From contig CAMLSH010000195.1 of NCBI GenBank assembly GCA_946482625.1, positions 1-7,235 of the forward strand: a DNA stretch of 7,235 bases, written 5' to 3'. The position numbers and the translations under genes are program-made. How positions within the stretch are numbered: position 1 is the stretch's first letter; each line of letters starts with the position of its first letter. The notes beneath the pieces were generated by a model. It was not told the DNA's origin. It saw nothing but the letters and a program-made list of their open reading frames with translations, and did not search any database. Origin of the DNA: an uncultured Opitutaceae bacterium (GTDB taxonomy: Bacteria > Verrucomicrobiota > Verrucomicrobiae > Opitutales > Opitutaceae). Shown piece after piece: positions 1 through 6,030 of the stretch.

Positions 1-716
1 GCGATGCCGAAATCGATGACCTTGGGAACGGGCACGTCGTCGACGAGGCTGACGAGGATGTTCGACGGTTTCAGATCGCGGTGAATGACTCCCTTTTGGT
101 GGGCGTGCTGGATGGCCGAGCAGACTTGCTGAACAAGACGCAGCCGGCCGGGGACATCGACCCGCGCCTGTTCGCAGTAGTCGGTGATCCGCGTGCCGTG
201 CACGAGTTCGAGGACGAAATAGGGACGCGCCGACGTGGTCGCACCGGCGTCGATTACGCGCGCGATGTTCGGATGCTCCATCAACGCGAGCGTCTGCCGC
301 TCGGCTTCGAAACGCGCGATGACGCGGCGGGTGTCGAGGCCGGCCTTGAGGATTTTCAACGCGACGCGCCGGCGCATGGGCGTTTCCTGCGCGGCTTCGT
401 AGACGATCCCGCCGCTGCCTTCGCCGAGCCGGCGGATGAGCGTGTATGGGCCGATTTGCGCGCCGATTTCCGATTCGGCGATCAGAGAGGCGACAGAGGG
501 CGCGCTGTGGGTGTCGGGCCAGACGAGCGCATCGGAGCAGCCGGCGAGAATCGCGTCCGCGCGCGCGTGATCGTTGAGCAGGGCGTCCACGGTTTTTCGG
601 AGAGCGGGGTCGCACGCGCCATCGAGGTACGCGGCGCGCCCGGCTGTATCCAGAATCTCCAGCGCGCGATAGAAAATCTCCTCTGCTTGCGAGGAGACGT
701 CGGGGCCGTGGCTCAT
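1..716 (-). CDS. Hanks-type serine/threonine protein kinase, N-terminal part (runs off the left edge)
   Basis: Reading the minus strand from an ATG at 716-714 gives 238 codons with no stop before the window edge. Residues 1-85 form a helical N-terminal module (EEIFYRALEI, then DPALRKTVDALL) seen before the kinase domain in many acidobacterial, planctomycete and verrucomicrobial kinases. The kinase domain starts near residue 90: glycine loop GEGSGGIVYEA (98-108), ATP-binding Lys121 in VALKIL, helix-C Glu139 in FEAERQTLALMEHPNIARV, catalytic loop HRDLKPSN (212-219, Asp214), and Asp235 of the DFG motif just before the edge. All core residues seen are intact, so an active kinase is expected. Family members usually continue with a transmembrane segment and repeats, which cannot be seen here. 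It lies 31 nt after the sigma factor stop, so the two are probably co-transcribed and the sigma factor is a likely substrate (inference). No Shine-Dalgarno precedes the ATG. Confidence 0.93.
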   Translation of the reverse strand, partial: MSHGPDVSSQAEEIFYRALEILDTAGRAAYLDGACDPALRKTVDALLNDHARADAILAGCSDALVWPDTHSAPSVASLIAESEIGAQIGPYTLIRRLGEGSGGIVYEAAQETPMRRRVALKILKAGLDTRRVIARFEAERQTLALMEHPNIARVIDAGATTSARPYFVLELVHGTRITDYCEQARVDVPGRLRLVQQVCSAIQHAHQKGVIHRDLKPSNILVSLVDDVPVPKVIDFGI

Positions 717-747
717 GGGAGCCGAGTCGTCGGGACGATCCACGGGC

Positions 748-1308
748 TCAGGCTTTCTGCGAGAACCAGCGGGCGAGCCAGACTTTGGAGAAGGCCCAGT
801 AGCGCTCGACGCTGCGTTCGCTGAGGCCGAACTCGTCGGCGATTTCCTGAGTGGTGAGGCCCGCGAAAAAACGGGCGATCACCACGCGCGCGTGAAGGGG
901 GTGAACGTTTTCCAGTTCGCCGATGCCCTCATCGATCAGCAGCAGGTTTTCGGACGGCAAAGCAGCCGCGACGGTTTCAGGATCGCCGCCCTTCTCGCCG
1001 GCGGAGCGGCGGAGGCTGGCCTTGCGGCGGGCGTGATCGATCAGGATGCGCCGCATGGTCAGGGCGGCGCTGGCGAAGAAGTGGCCGCGGCTTTGCCAGG
1101 TGCGGTCTTCGTCGCGCAAACGCAGCCAGGCCTCATGCACGAGTTCGGTGGGTTGAAGCGTGTGACCCGCAGGCTGGCTGGCCATGCGTTGCGCGGCGAT
1201 GCGGCGTAGCTCCTGATAGATCTCGCGGTTGACCGGCGCGGAGCGGCTGGCGCTGCGATCAGCGCAATCCAGCGGGTCGGGGGCTTGGATTTCCGAAAGC
1301 GGGGGCAT
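748..1308 (-). CDS. ECF-type RNA polymerase sigma factor (PF07638, ECF43-like, kinase-linked)
   Basis: A 186-residue protein, a normal length for ECF sigma factors. Region 2 spans about residues 28-95: YQELRRIAAQRM, then HTLQPTELVHEAWLRL (49-64), then HFFASAALTMRRILIDHARRK (77-96), which is the hallmark of the PF07638 group. Region 4 spans about 128-182 with a helix-turn-helix LTTQEIADEFGLSERSVERY (151-170). The protein would direct RNA polymerase to its own promoter set. No anti-sigma factor gene is adjacent; the partner is the Ser/Thr kinase immediately downstream. In Vibrio parahaemolyticus an ECF43 sigma factor is activated by kinase phosphorylation of a threonine in region 2.2, and this protein has Thr54 at the matching position (alignment by eye). 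The ATG at 1308 is the first possible start in the frame: reading back to about 1380 I see no earlier ATG, GTG or TTG. No Shine-Dalgarno is visible. Confidence 0.93.
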   Translation of the reverse strand: MPPLSEIQAPDPLDCADRSASRSAPVNREIYQELRRIAAQRMASQPAGHTLQPTELVHEAWLRLRDEDRTWQSRGHFFASAALTMRRILIDHARRKASLRRSAGEKGGDPETVAAALPSENLLLIDEGIGELENVHPLHARVVIARFFAGLTTQEIADEFGLSERSVERYWAFSKVWLARWFSQKA

Positions 1309-1329
1309 GGGAACGGAGGCGAAAGGCGC

Positions 1330-1359
1330 GGGGCTTGGGGCGAGGGGTGAAGACGGGGG
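1330..1359 (+). other. Canonical G-quadruplex motif
   Basis: Four runs of at least four G occur on the plus strand at 1330-1333, 1337-1340, 1344-1347 and 1355-1359, with loops of 3, 3 and 7 nt (CTT, CGA, TGAAGAC). This meets the usual G3+N1-7 pattern with room to spare. It lies 22 nt upstream of the sigma factor start on its template strand, and about 130-160 nt upstream of the GH31 start on its sense strand. Whether it folds or regulates anything is unknown. Confidence 0.6.
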
Positions 1360-1367
1360 CGAAGAGC

Positions 1368-1404
1368 GGAAGTGTGGGGGAAAGGCGGACGGTGGGAAGT
1401 GTGG
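1368..1404. repeat. 10-bp direct repeat GGAAGTGTGG, 27 bp apart
   Basis: GGAAGTGTGG occurs at 1368-1377 and again at 1395-1404 in the divergent spacer. It could be a pair of protein-binding sites, but the surrounding DNA is of low complexity (G/A-rich), so chance is a serious alternative. Confidence 0.3.
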
Positions 1405-1474
1405 CTTTTGAGGGGCGTGGGTGGTCGGGAATTTTTTTGGAAATATTTGGCGGGTTTGGGCGGGCGTTTTCGTG

Positions 1475-1483
1475 AAGGAAGGA
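1475..1483 (+). promoter_or_regulatory. Ribosome binding site of the GH31 gene
   Basis: AAGGAAGGA ends 8 nt before the ATG at 1492, a good purine-rich Shine-Dalgarno. It selects this ATG over an in-frame upstream start at 1372, which would add 40 residues without signal-peptide character. It is the only clear ribosome binding site in the window. Confidence 0.7.
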
Positions 1484-1491
1484 AAGTACGC

Positions 1492-4428
1492 ATGAAATCT
1501 TACTCACACGCCCTCGTCGCTTTCGTGGCTTTTGCCGGCCTTCACCTTTGCGCAGCACAGGCGGCGCCGCAGACCGGGCTCGACCCGGCCGGGAATCTTC
1601 GGGCCGTAGTCGCGCCGAAAGCGGAGGGCTTCGCGTTCGAGCGCCTTGAGCACGGCGTCCAGTTTGCGGTCAACGGCGTGACGAAAAACGTCGTTTTCTA
1701 TGGGCCCGCCATCGTTCGCGTGAACGCGAATCTCGGGCGCACGCACACGGCCCAGCCGAGTCTCGCGGTCGTGGCGCGACCGGCAGCGGTCACGTTTTCC
1801 GTGCAGGAATCGGCGGACGCGCTTGCGATCGCTTCGGACAAGCTGCGCATCGTCGCCGACAAGAAGACCGGTGCGCTCAGGTTCTTTGATGCAGCCGGCG
1901 CGGAGTTGACGCGCGAGCGCGCCGAGCAGCCGAGCGAGATCCACGAGCGGACAATTTCCGGCGCATCGACGTACGAGATTAAGCACACCTTCACGCTCGC
2001 ACCGGACGAGTCGCTCTACGGCCTTGGTCAATACGACAAGCGTTACATGGATTATCGCGGGCAGGAGGTGCTACTCGTGCAGACGAACATCGGGTCGGTC
2101 GCGCCGTTTCTCATGTCGACGAAGCGTTACGGCATTCTGTGGGACATTTATTCGAAGATGATCTTTCGCGACGACGCATCGGGCGCCACGCTTTGGGCCG
2201 AGAGCGCGCCGACGGGCGTGGATTATTATTTCGTGGCGGGTGGGACGATGGATGGGGTTGTCGCGGGCTATCGAACGCTCACGGGAGCGGCGCCGATGTT
2301 TCCGAAGGCGGCGTTCGGGCTCTTCATGAGCAAGGAGCGTTACAAGACGCAGGAGGAGTTGGTCCAGGTGGTGCGCAACTTTCGCGCGGATGGCTTCCCG
2401 ATCGATTACATCGTGCAGGACTGGCAGTACTGGGGCGGCGGCGTTTGGGGCGGCGAATGGGATGGTTACTGGAGCGGCATGATTTGGAATAAGGAGCGGT
2501 TTCCAGATCCCGCGGCTGCGGCGCGTACACTGCATGACGAGCTTCACGTGAAACTCATGGCCTCGATCTGGCCGTCGATCGGCAACGACACGGATCTCGC
2601 CCGTGAGCTCGACGCGAAAGGCCTGCGCTTCGAACCGATTCACTGGATCTCCAAGAAGGCGCGGATCTACGACGCGTTTAGCGCCGAGGGCCGCGCGATT
2701 TATTTTAAGCACATCAAAAAGGGCCTGCTCGATGTCGGCGTGGATGCGCTCTGGATGGACGGCACGGAAGTCGAAGTGGGCGGCGCGTGTCACGACCCCG
2801 CGGAGGTCGAACGCGACATCAAAAATCTCGGCAAGAACGCGCTCGGCGACTTCACGCGTTATCTCAACCCATACAGCCTCGTGACGACGCAGGGCACCTA
2901 CGAAGGCCAGCGCGCGATCGGCGATAAACGCGTGTTCACGCTCACGCGTTCCGCTTGGGCGGGGCAGCAACGCTATGCCGCGCTGCCGTGGTCGGGCGAC
3001 ACCACTGCGAGTTGGGAAACGCTGCGCAACCAGATCTCCGGCGGCGTGAATATCGCGATGGCCGGGCTGCCTTACTGGACGCAGGACACCGGCGGGTTTT
3101 TCGTGAACTACCCGGGCGGCGAAAAAAATCCTGAGTATCAGGAGCTCTTCGCGCGCTGGAACCAGTTCGCGATTTTCAATCCGATCTACCGTATCCACGG
3201 CACCCATATCGAGCGCGAGCCGTATCTCTTCAAGGCGCTCGCGCCGGAGATCTACCGGTCGCTGCTGGGCGCGGCACGGCTGCGTTACGAGCTGCTGCCG
3301 TACATCTACTCGCTCGCCTGGCAGAGCACGGCGAACAGCTACACGATGATGCGCGGTCTGCCGATGGATTTTCCCGACGACGGCAAGGCGCGGAAAATCG
3401 ACGACGTGTTCATGTTCGGTCCGGCGTTCCTGGTGCATCCGGTGACGCGCGCGATTTATCACCAGCCCGAGCCGCTCGCGCCGACGATTCCGGTGACGGC
3501 GTTGCAGACGCCCGACGGGAAACCGGGACTCGCGGTGCAGTATTTCGAGGGTCTGGATTTCGACAAACCGGCCGGCCGTGCGATCGACGAGAAGGTCGAA
3601 CACCGCTGGCCCGGCGCGCCGCTGGCGAATCCGCCGCCGGGGCTCAGCGGGGTCGAAAATTTCTCCGCGCGTTGGGAGGGCACGATCGCGGCGCCCGAGG
3701 CGGGTGAGTACGAGTTTGGCGTCGAGTACGACGACGGCGCGCGCCTCTTTCTCGATGGCAAACTCCTGATCGAGGACTGGAGCTTCGGGCCCAAGCGGTA
3801 CCGCTCCACAAAAGTCACGCTCGCGGCTGGGCAGAAAGTCGCGGTGAAAGCCGAGTTTCACCAAGGCAAGAGCGCGCGTTTCTTCCGCCTCGCCTGGCGC
3901 ACGCCGAGCGACATTCGCGCGCTCGCAAGCAGCCGGGAGGAACTCAACAACACGTTGGAAACGTATCTGCCGGCGGGCGCCGACTGGTACGATTTCTGGA
4001 CCAACGAACGTTTCGTCGGTGGGCGGACGGTGACGCGTGCCTGCCCGCTGGATACGTTTCCGGTGTACGTTCGCGCCGGTTCGATCGTGCCGATGGGGCC
4101 GTTTGTCCAGCACGTGGCGGAGCGTCCGGATGCGCCTTACGAGATCCGCATATATCCGGGCGCGGACGCGACGTTTACGGTCTACGAAGACGACAACGAA
4201 ACCTACGCCTACGAACGCGGCGAGCGGGCCACGTACGAGCTCGTGTGGAACGACGCGACGAAGACACTGCGCATCGGCGCACGGCAGGGGACGTTTCCGG
4301 GGCTCGTCGATACACGGGAGCTGACGATCGTGCTCGTCGACGGTGCGAAGGCCACGGCTGCGCCGGCGGTGACGAAGACCATCCGCTACACGGGCGAAGC
4401 CGCGGAGGTGAAACTCACCACGCGGTGA
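1492..4428 (+). CDS. Exported GH31 alpha-glycosidase (alpha-xylosidase/alpha-glucosidase type) with PA14 domain
   Basis: A 978-residue exported retaining alpha-glycosidase. Residues 1-25 are a Sec signal peptide (hydrophobic VAFVAFAGLHL, cleavage near AQA-A). An N-terminal beta-sandwich (about 30-265) precedes the TIM barrel (about 268-615). In the barrel, FGLFMSKERYKTQEEL and PIDYIVQDWQYW (Asp310) are typical of the family. The nucleophile is Asp423 in WMDGTE, a conserved Arg is at 486, the acid/base is Asp503 in WSGD, and His569 lies in RIHG. The C-terminal beta-sandwich (MFGPAFLVHPVT at about 641-652; YLPAGADWYDFWTNERFVGG at 825-844) is interrupted by a PA14 domain (about 674-805, with FSARWEG and YDDGARLFLDGKLLI). 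A DUF5110-like segment ends the protein. GH31 removes non-reducing-end alpha-xylose, alpha-glucose or alpha-galactose. The PA14 and the KERYKTQ/WMDGTE context favour alpha-xylosidase, but alpha-glucosidase is possible. It is divergent from the sigma/kinase unit and convergent with the next gene. Confidence 0.95.
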   Translation: MKSYSHALVAFVAFAGLHLCAAQAAPQTGLDPAGNLRAVVAPKAEGFAFERLEHGVQFAVNGVTKNVVFYGPAIVRVNANLGRTHTAQPSLAVVARPAAVTFSVQESADALAIASDKLRIVADKKTGALRFFDAAGAELTRERAEQPSEIHERTISGASTYEIKHTFTLAPDESLYGLGQYDKRYMDYRGQEVLLVQTNIGSVAPFLMSTKRYGILWDIYSKMIFRDDASGATLWAESAPTGVDYYFVAGGTMDGVVAGYRTLTGAAPMFPKAAFGLFMSKERYKTQEELVQVVRNFRADGFPIDYIVQDWQYWGGGVWGGEWDGYWSGMIWNKERFPDPAAAARTLHDELHVKLMASIWPSIGNDTDLARELDAKGLRFEPIHWISKKARIYDAFSAEGRAIYFKHIKKGLLDVGVDALWMDGTEVEVGGACHDPAEVERDIKNLGKNALGDFTRYLNPYSLVTTQGTYEGQRAIGDKRVFTLTRSAWAGQQRYAALPWSGDTTASWETLRNQISGGVNIAMAGLPYWTQDTGGFFVNYPGGEKNPEYQELFARWNQFAIFNPIYRIHGTHIEREPYLFKALAPEIYRSLLGAARLRYELLPYIYSLAWQSTANSYTMMRGLPMDFPDDGKARKIDDVFMFGPAFLVHPVTRAIYHQPEPLAPTIPVTALQTPDGKPGLAVQYFEGLDFDKPAGRAIDEKVEHRWPGAPLANPPPGLSGVENFSARWEGTIAAPEAGEYEFGVEYDDGARLFLDGKLLIEDWSFGPKRYRSTKVTLAAGQKVAVKAEFHQGKSARFFRLAWRTPSDIRALASSREELNNTLETYLPAGADWYDFWTNERFVGGRTVTRACPLDTFPVYVRAGSIVPMGPFVQHVAERPDAPYEIRIYPGADATFTVYEDDNETYAYERGERATYELVWNDATKTLRIGARQGTFPGLVDTRELTIVLVDGAKATAAPAVTKTIRYTGEAAEVKLTTR

Positions 4429-4452
4429 GCGGCGCGTGTCTGGCCGTCGGCG

Positions 4453-5838
4453 TCACTCGCTCGCAGCGAGGGCGAGGGCGGAGGCGGCGGGGAGTGTGTA
4501 GGTGTTTTCGAAGCCCGCGAGCGAGAGGCCGCGGCGGGCTTCGGGGGCGCGCATGAATTGGCGCCAGACGAATTCGCTGCGCAGGTTTTCCGCCATGACG
4601 AGGGTGATGCCGACGTCGATCGCGATCACGTCGGGCGAGACCCAGCCGGTGTGGAGATTGAAGGCGTCGGCGAAACCGTAGCGGCCCCAGATTTTATCGC
4701 CGCCGGTTTTGCGCATGGCGCGGAGGGCGTCGAGGCATTCGCGGGGGGCGAAGGGCAGCGACCCGCCGGGAGCGCAGGGCACGAGTGTGCCGTCGAGGCG
4801 TTCTGCGCCGCCGGTGGGACCGCCCCAATCCATGTAGCCGCGGGCGCTGTCGGACGCGGTGAGGCCCCAGAGCGTGCGGGACCAGTGGGTGAATTTTTGC
4901 GCGAGATCGGCGCACCAGTCGCGTTGGGCGAGCGTGGCGTCGACGGAGTTTTGCCAGTAGTCGGCGTAGCGGTCGCGTTTGCCGCGGAAGTCGAACCAAG
5001 CGTGGGCGTATTGGTGAGCGAAGAGCGGCGGATAATGGATGAAGGTGCGTTCGCCATAGGTGACGACGGGGCCGCGGTGCCAGGCGTTCCAAGAGTCGGC
5101 GGGCAACGCGTTGGCGGGTGCGCCGATGCCGAGGAGGTAGAGGCCGAGGAGTTCGCTGTAGCTGTCCCAGCGATGCGGGATGAAACCGCTTTCGGGGCGC
5201 CAGCCGTGGGTGAGCGTGGGGCCGTTGTTGAGCGCCCAGGTCCAATCGATGCGGGCGTAGAGCGCGTCGACGAGGGAGCGGACTTCGGGGTCGTCGAGGT
5301 ATTCGCGGGCGACGAGCGCGCCTTTCAGGAAGAGGGCGGTATCGATGGTGGAGGCTTCGCATTTCCACACGCGTTTACCGGTGGTGACGTTGACGAAGTG
5401 GTAGAGCCAGCCGCGTTCGTGGTCGACGTGGTCGTGGATGAAGCGGAGGACGCGGCGGGCGCGGGTGACGGCTTCGTCGTGCGTGAGCCAGCCGCGTTGT
5501 TCGCCGATGCACCAGGCGGTGAGGGCGAAGCCGGTGGCGGCGATGCTGGCGGGGGCGTCGCTGCCGGAGCCATCGACGGGAGCGCGGTCGCGCGTGAGGC
5601 CGGTGAGAGGATCGGAGTGTTCGTCGAAATAGCGGAGGGCGCGGAGTTGGAGGTCGTCGAGAAACACGCTGTCGGCGGGAGAGACGGACTCGACGGGCGG
5701 CAGGAGCGAAGGCGTGTTTTTGGCGGGCGCGCCGACGAGGACGAGGCAGACGGCGAGCTTTGCGAAGAGCAGGCGGGCGGTGCGCAATTTGCGGCTCGGG
5801 CGCGGCTTTTTGAGGGATTGGAAGCGCGCGTGTACCAT
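4453..5838 (-). CDS. Exported glucoamylase-family (PF10091) protein, GH144-like, possible beta-1,2-glucanase
   Basis: A 461-residue protein predicted to be an (alpha/alpha)6-barrel glycosidase. A basic N-terminus (MVHARFQSLKKPRPSRK) and hydrophobic core (LLFAKLAVCLVLVGAPA, about 23-39) form a signal peptide, so it acts outside the cytoplasm. Family landmarks follow in order: SIAATGFALTAW (98-109), EASTIDTALFLKGAL (161-175), IDWTWALNNG (197-206), IPHRWDSYSELLGLYLLGIG (220-239), FIHYPPLFAHQYAHAWFDFRG (266-286), WGLTASD (324-330), GRYGFADAFNL (385-395) and WVSPDVIAIDVGITLVMAENLRSEFVWRQFM (399-429). PF10091 is named putative glucoamylase, but characterised members in GH144 cleave beta-1,2-glucan; the substrate here is not proven. 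I chose the ATG at 5838, which gives a proper signal peptide. An in-frame ATG at 5964 would add 42 residues that look non-coding and overlap the spacer. No Shine-Dalgarno is present, and a TAAAAT hexamer ends 4 nt before the ATG. Confidence 0.88.
   Translation of the reverse strand: MVHARFQSLKKPRPSRKLRTARLLFAKLAVCLVLVGAPAKNTPSLLPPVESVSPADSVFLDDLQLRALRYFDEHSDPLTGLTRDRAPVDGSGSDAPASIAATGFALTAWCIGEQRGWLTHDEAVTRARRVLRFIHDHVDHERGWLYHFVNVTTGKRVWKCEASTIDTALFLKGALVAREYLDDPEVRSLVDALYARIDWTWALNNGPTLTHGWRPESGFIPHRWDSYSELLGLYLLGIGAPANALPADSWNAWHRGPVVTYGERTFIHYPPLFAHQYAHAWFDFRGKRDRYADYWQNSVDATLAQRDWCADLAQKFTHWSRTLWGLTASDSARGYMDWGGPTGGAERLDGTLVPCAPGGSLPFAPRECLDALRAMRKTGGDKIWGRYGFADAFNLHTGWVSPDVIAIDVGITLVMAENLRSEFVWRQFMRAPEARRGLSLAGFENTYTLPAASALALAASE
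4456..4470. terminator. Possible bidirectional terminator hairpin between convergent genes
   Basis: CTCGCT and AGCGAG form a perfect 6-bp inverted repeat around a CGC loop. It sits 27 nt after the GH31 stop and overlaps the last codons of the convergent gene. There is no T-tract on either side, so it is not a classical intrinsic terminator. With only 24 nt between the two stops, no better candidate is visible. Confidence 0.25.
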
Positions 5839-6030
5839 GGGTATTTTATCGGCGCACGGACGGGAAAAATGTGGGGAGTTTCGTGAAAATGAGGTGAAGT
5901 CCCGGGCGTGTAGGAACAAACGGACTACAGCGGAAGGAAACGCTGCGTTCTGCCCGAGAAACACGGCCGGACGGGACGGGATGAGAAACGCTTTTCATCC
6001 GGCGTGGAGACCGGTGATGCTGTCCTCAGC
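5839..6030. promoter_or_regulatory. Divergent promoter region between the GH144-like and isomerase genes
   Basis: This 192-bp spacer separates two divergent genes. On the minus strand TAAAAT (5848-5843) could be a -10 box almost touching the GH144-like start, without a recognisable -35. The right part holds the operator-like palindrome at 5979-6000 and a further copy of its core GAAACGCT at 5937-5944, the latter within the short inverted repeat AACGC-T-GCGTT (5939-5949). No conventional sigma-70 promoter can be assigned for the plus-strand gene. Confidence 0.5.
5979..6000. promoter_or_regulatory. LacI/GalR-family operator-like palindrome
   Basis: A 22-bp imperfect palindrome whose arms are GGATGA and TCATCC and whose centre is GAAACGCTTT, with the central CG at 5989-5990. 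Eighteen of 22 positions match the reverse complement. The pattern TG-N2-AA-N-CG-N-TT-N2-CA resembles LacI/GalR-family operators such as those of PurR and CcpA. It lies 30 nt before the ATG of the isomerase-like gene, where a bound repressor could block transcription. No LacI-type regulator is encoded in the window, so the binding protein is unknown. Confidence 0.5.

Larger units (their letters stand above)
1309..1491. promoter_or_regulatory. Divergent promoter region between the sigma/kinase unit and the GH31 gene
   Basis: This 183-bp spacer must hold the promoters of both divergent units. The half next to the sigma gene is strongly purine-rich on the plus strand and contains the G-tract motif at 1330-1359 and a 10-bp direct repeat. 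The only AT-rich stretch is at about 1430-1448, with seven T at 1432-1438 followed by GGAAATATTTGG; it is the most likely place for a -10 or UP-like element. I cannot assign a convincing -35/-10 pair in either direction. Confidence 0.5.

Noticed and set aside
81..1209. Two plus-strand open frames (81-824 and 715-1209) over the kinase and sigma genes
   Set aside because: Both lie antisense to well-supported genes and show no domain; the minus-strand frames carry complete kinase and sigma motifs.
1372..1491. Upstream start for the GH31 gene adding 40 residues
   Set aside because: The ATG at 1492 has a good Shine-Dalgarno and begins a proper signal peptide; the added residues do not.
1543..1554. 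Possible lipoprotein box LHLC in the GH31 signal peptide (and LAVC in the GH144-like one)
   Set aside because: The residue before Cys is Leu or Val, not Gly/Ala/Ser, so neither fits a lipobox; ordinary signal peptidase sites follow.
2071..4113. 680-codon open frame on the minus strand, antisense to the GH31 gene
   Set aside because: It is very rich in Arg with no recognisable domain, and the plus strand encodes an intact GH31 enzyme with all catalytic residues. Long antisense frames are expected in GC-rich genes.
4558..5886. 442-codon open frame on the plus strand, antisense to the GH144-like gene
   Set aside because: Its composition is Gly/Ala/Val/Glu-rich without motifs, while the opposite strand has continuous PF10091 landmarks.
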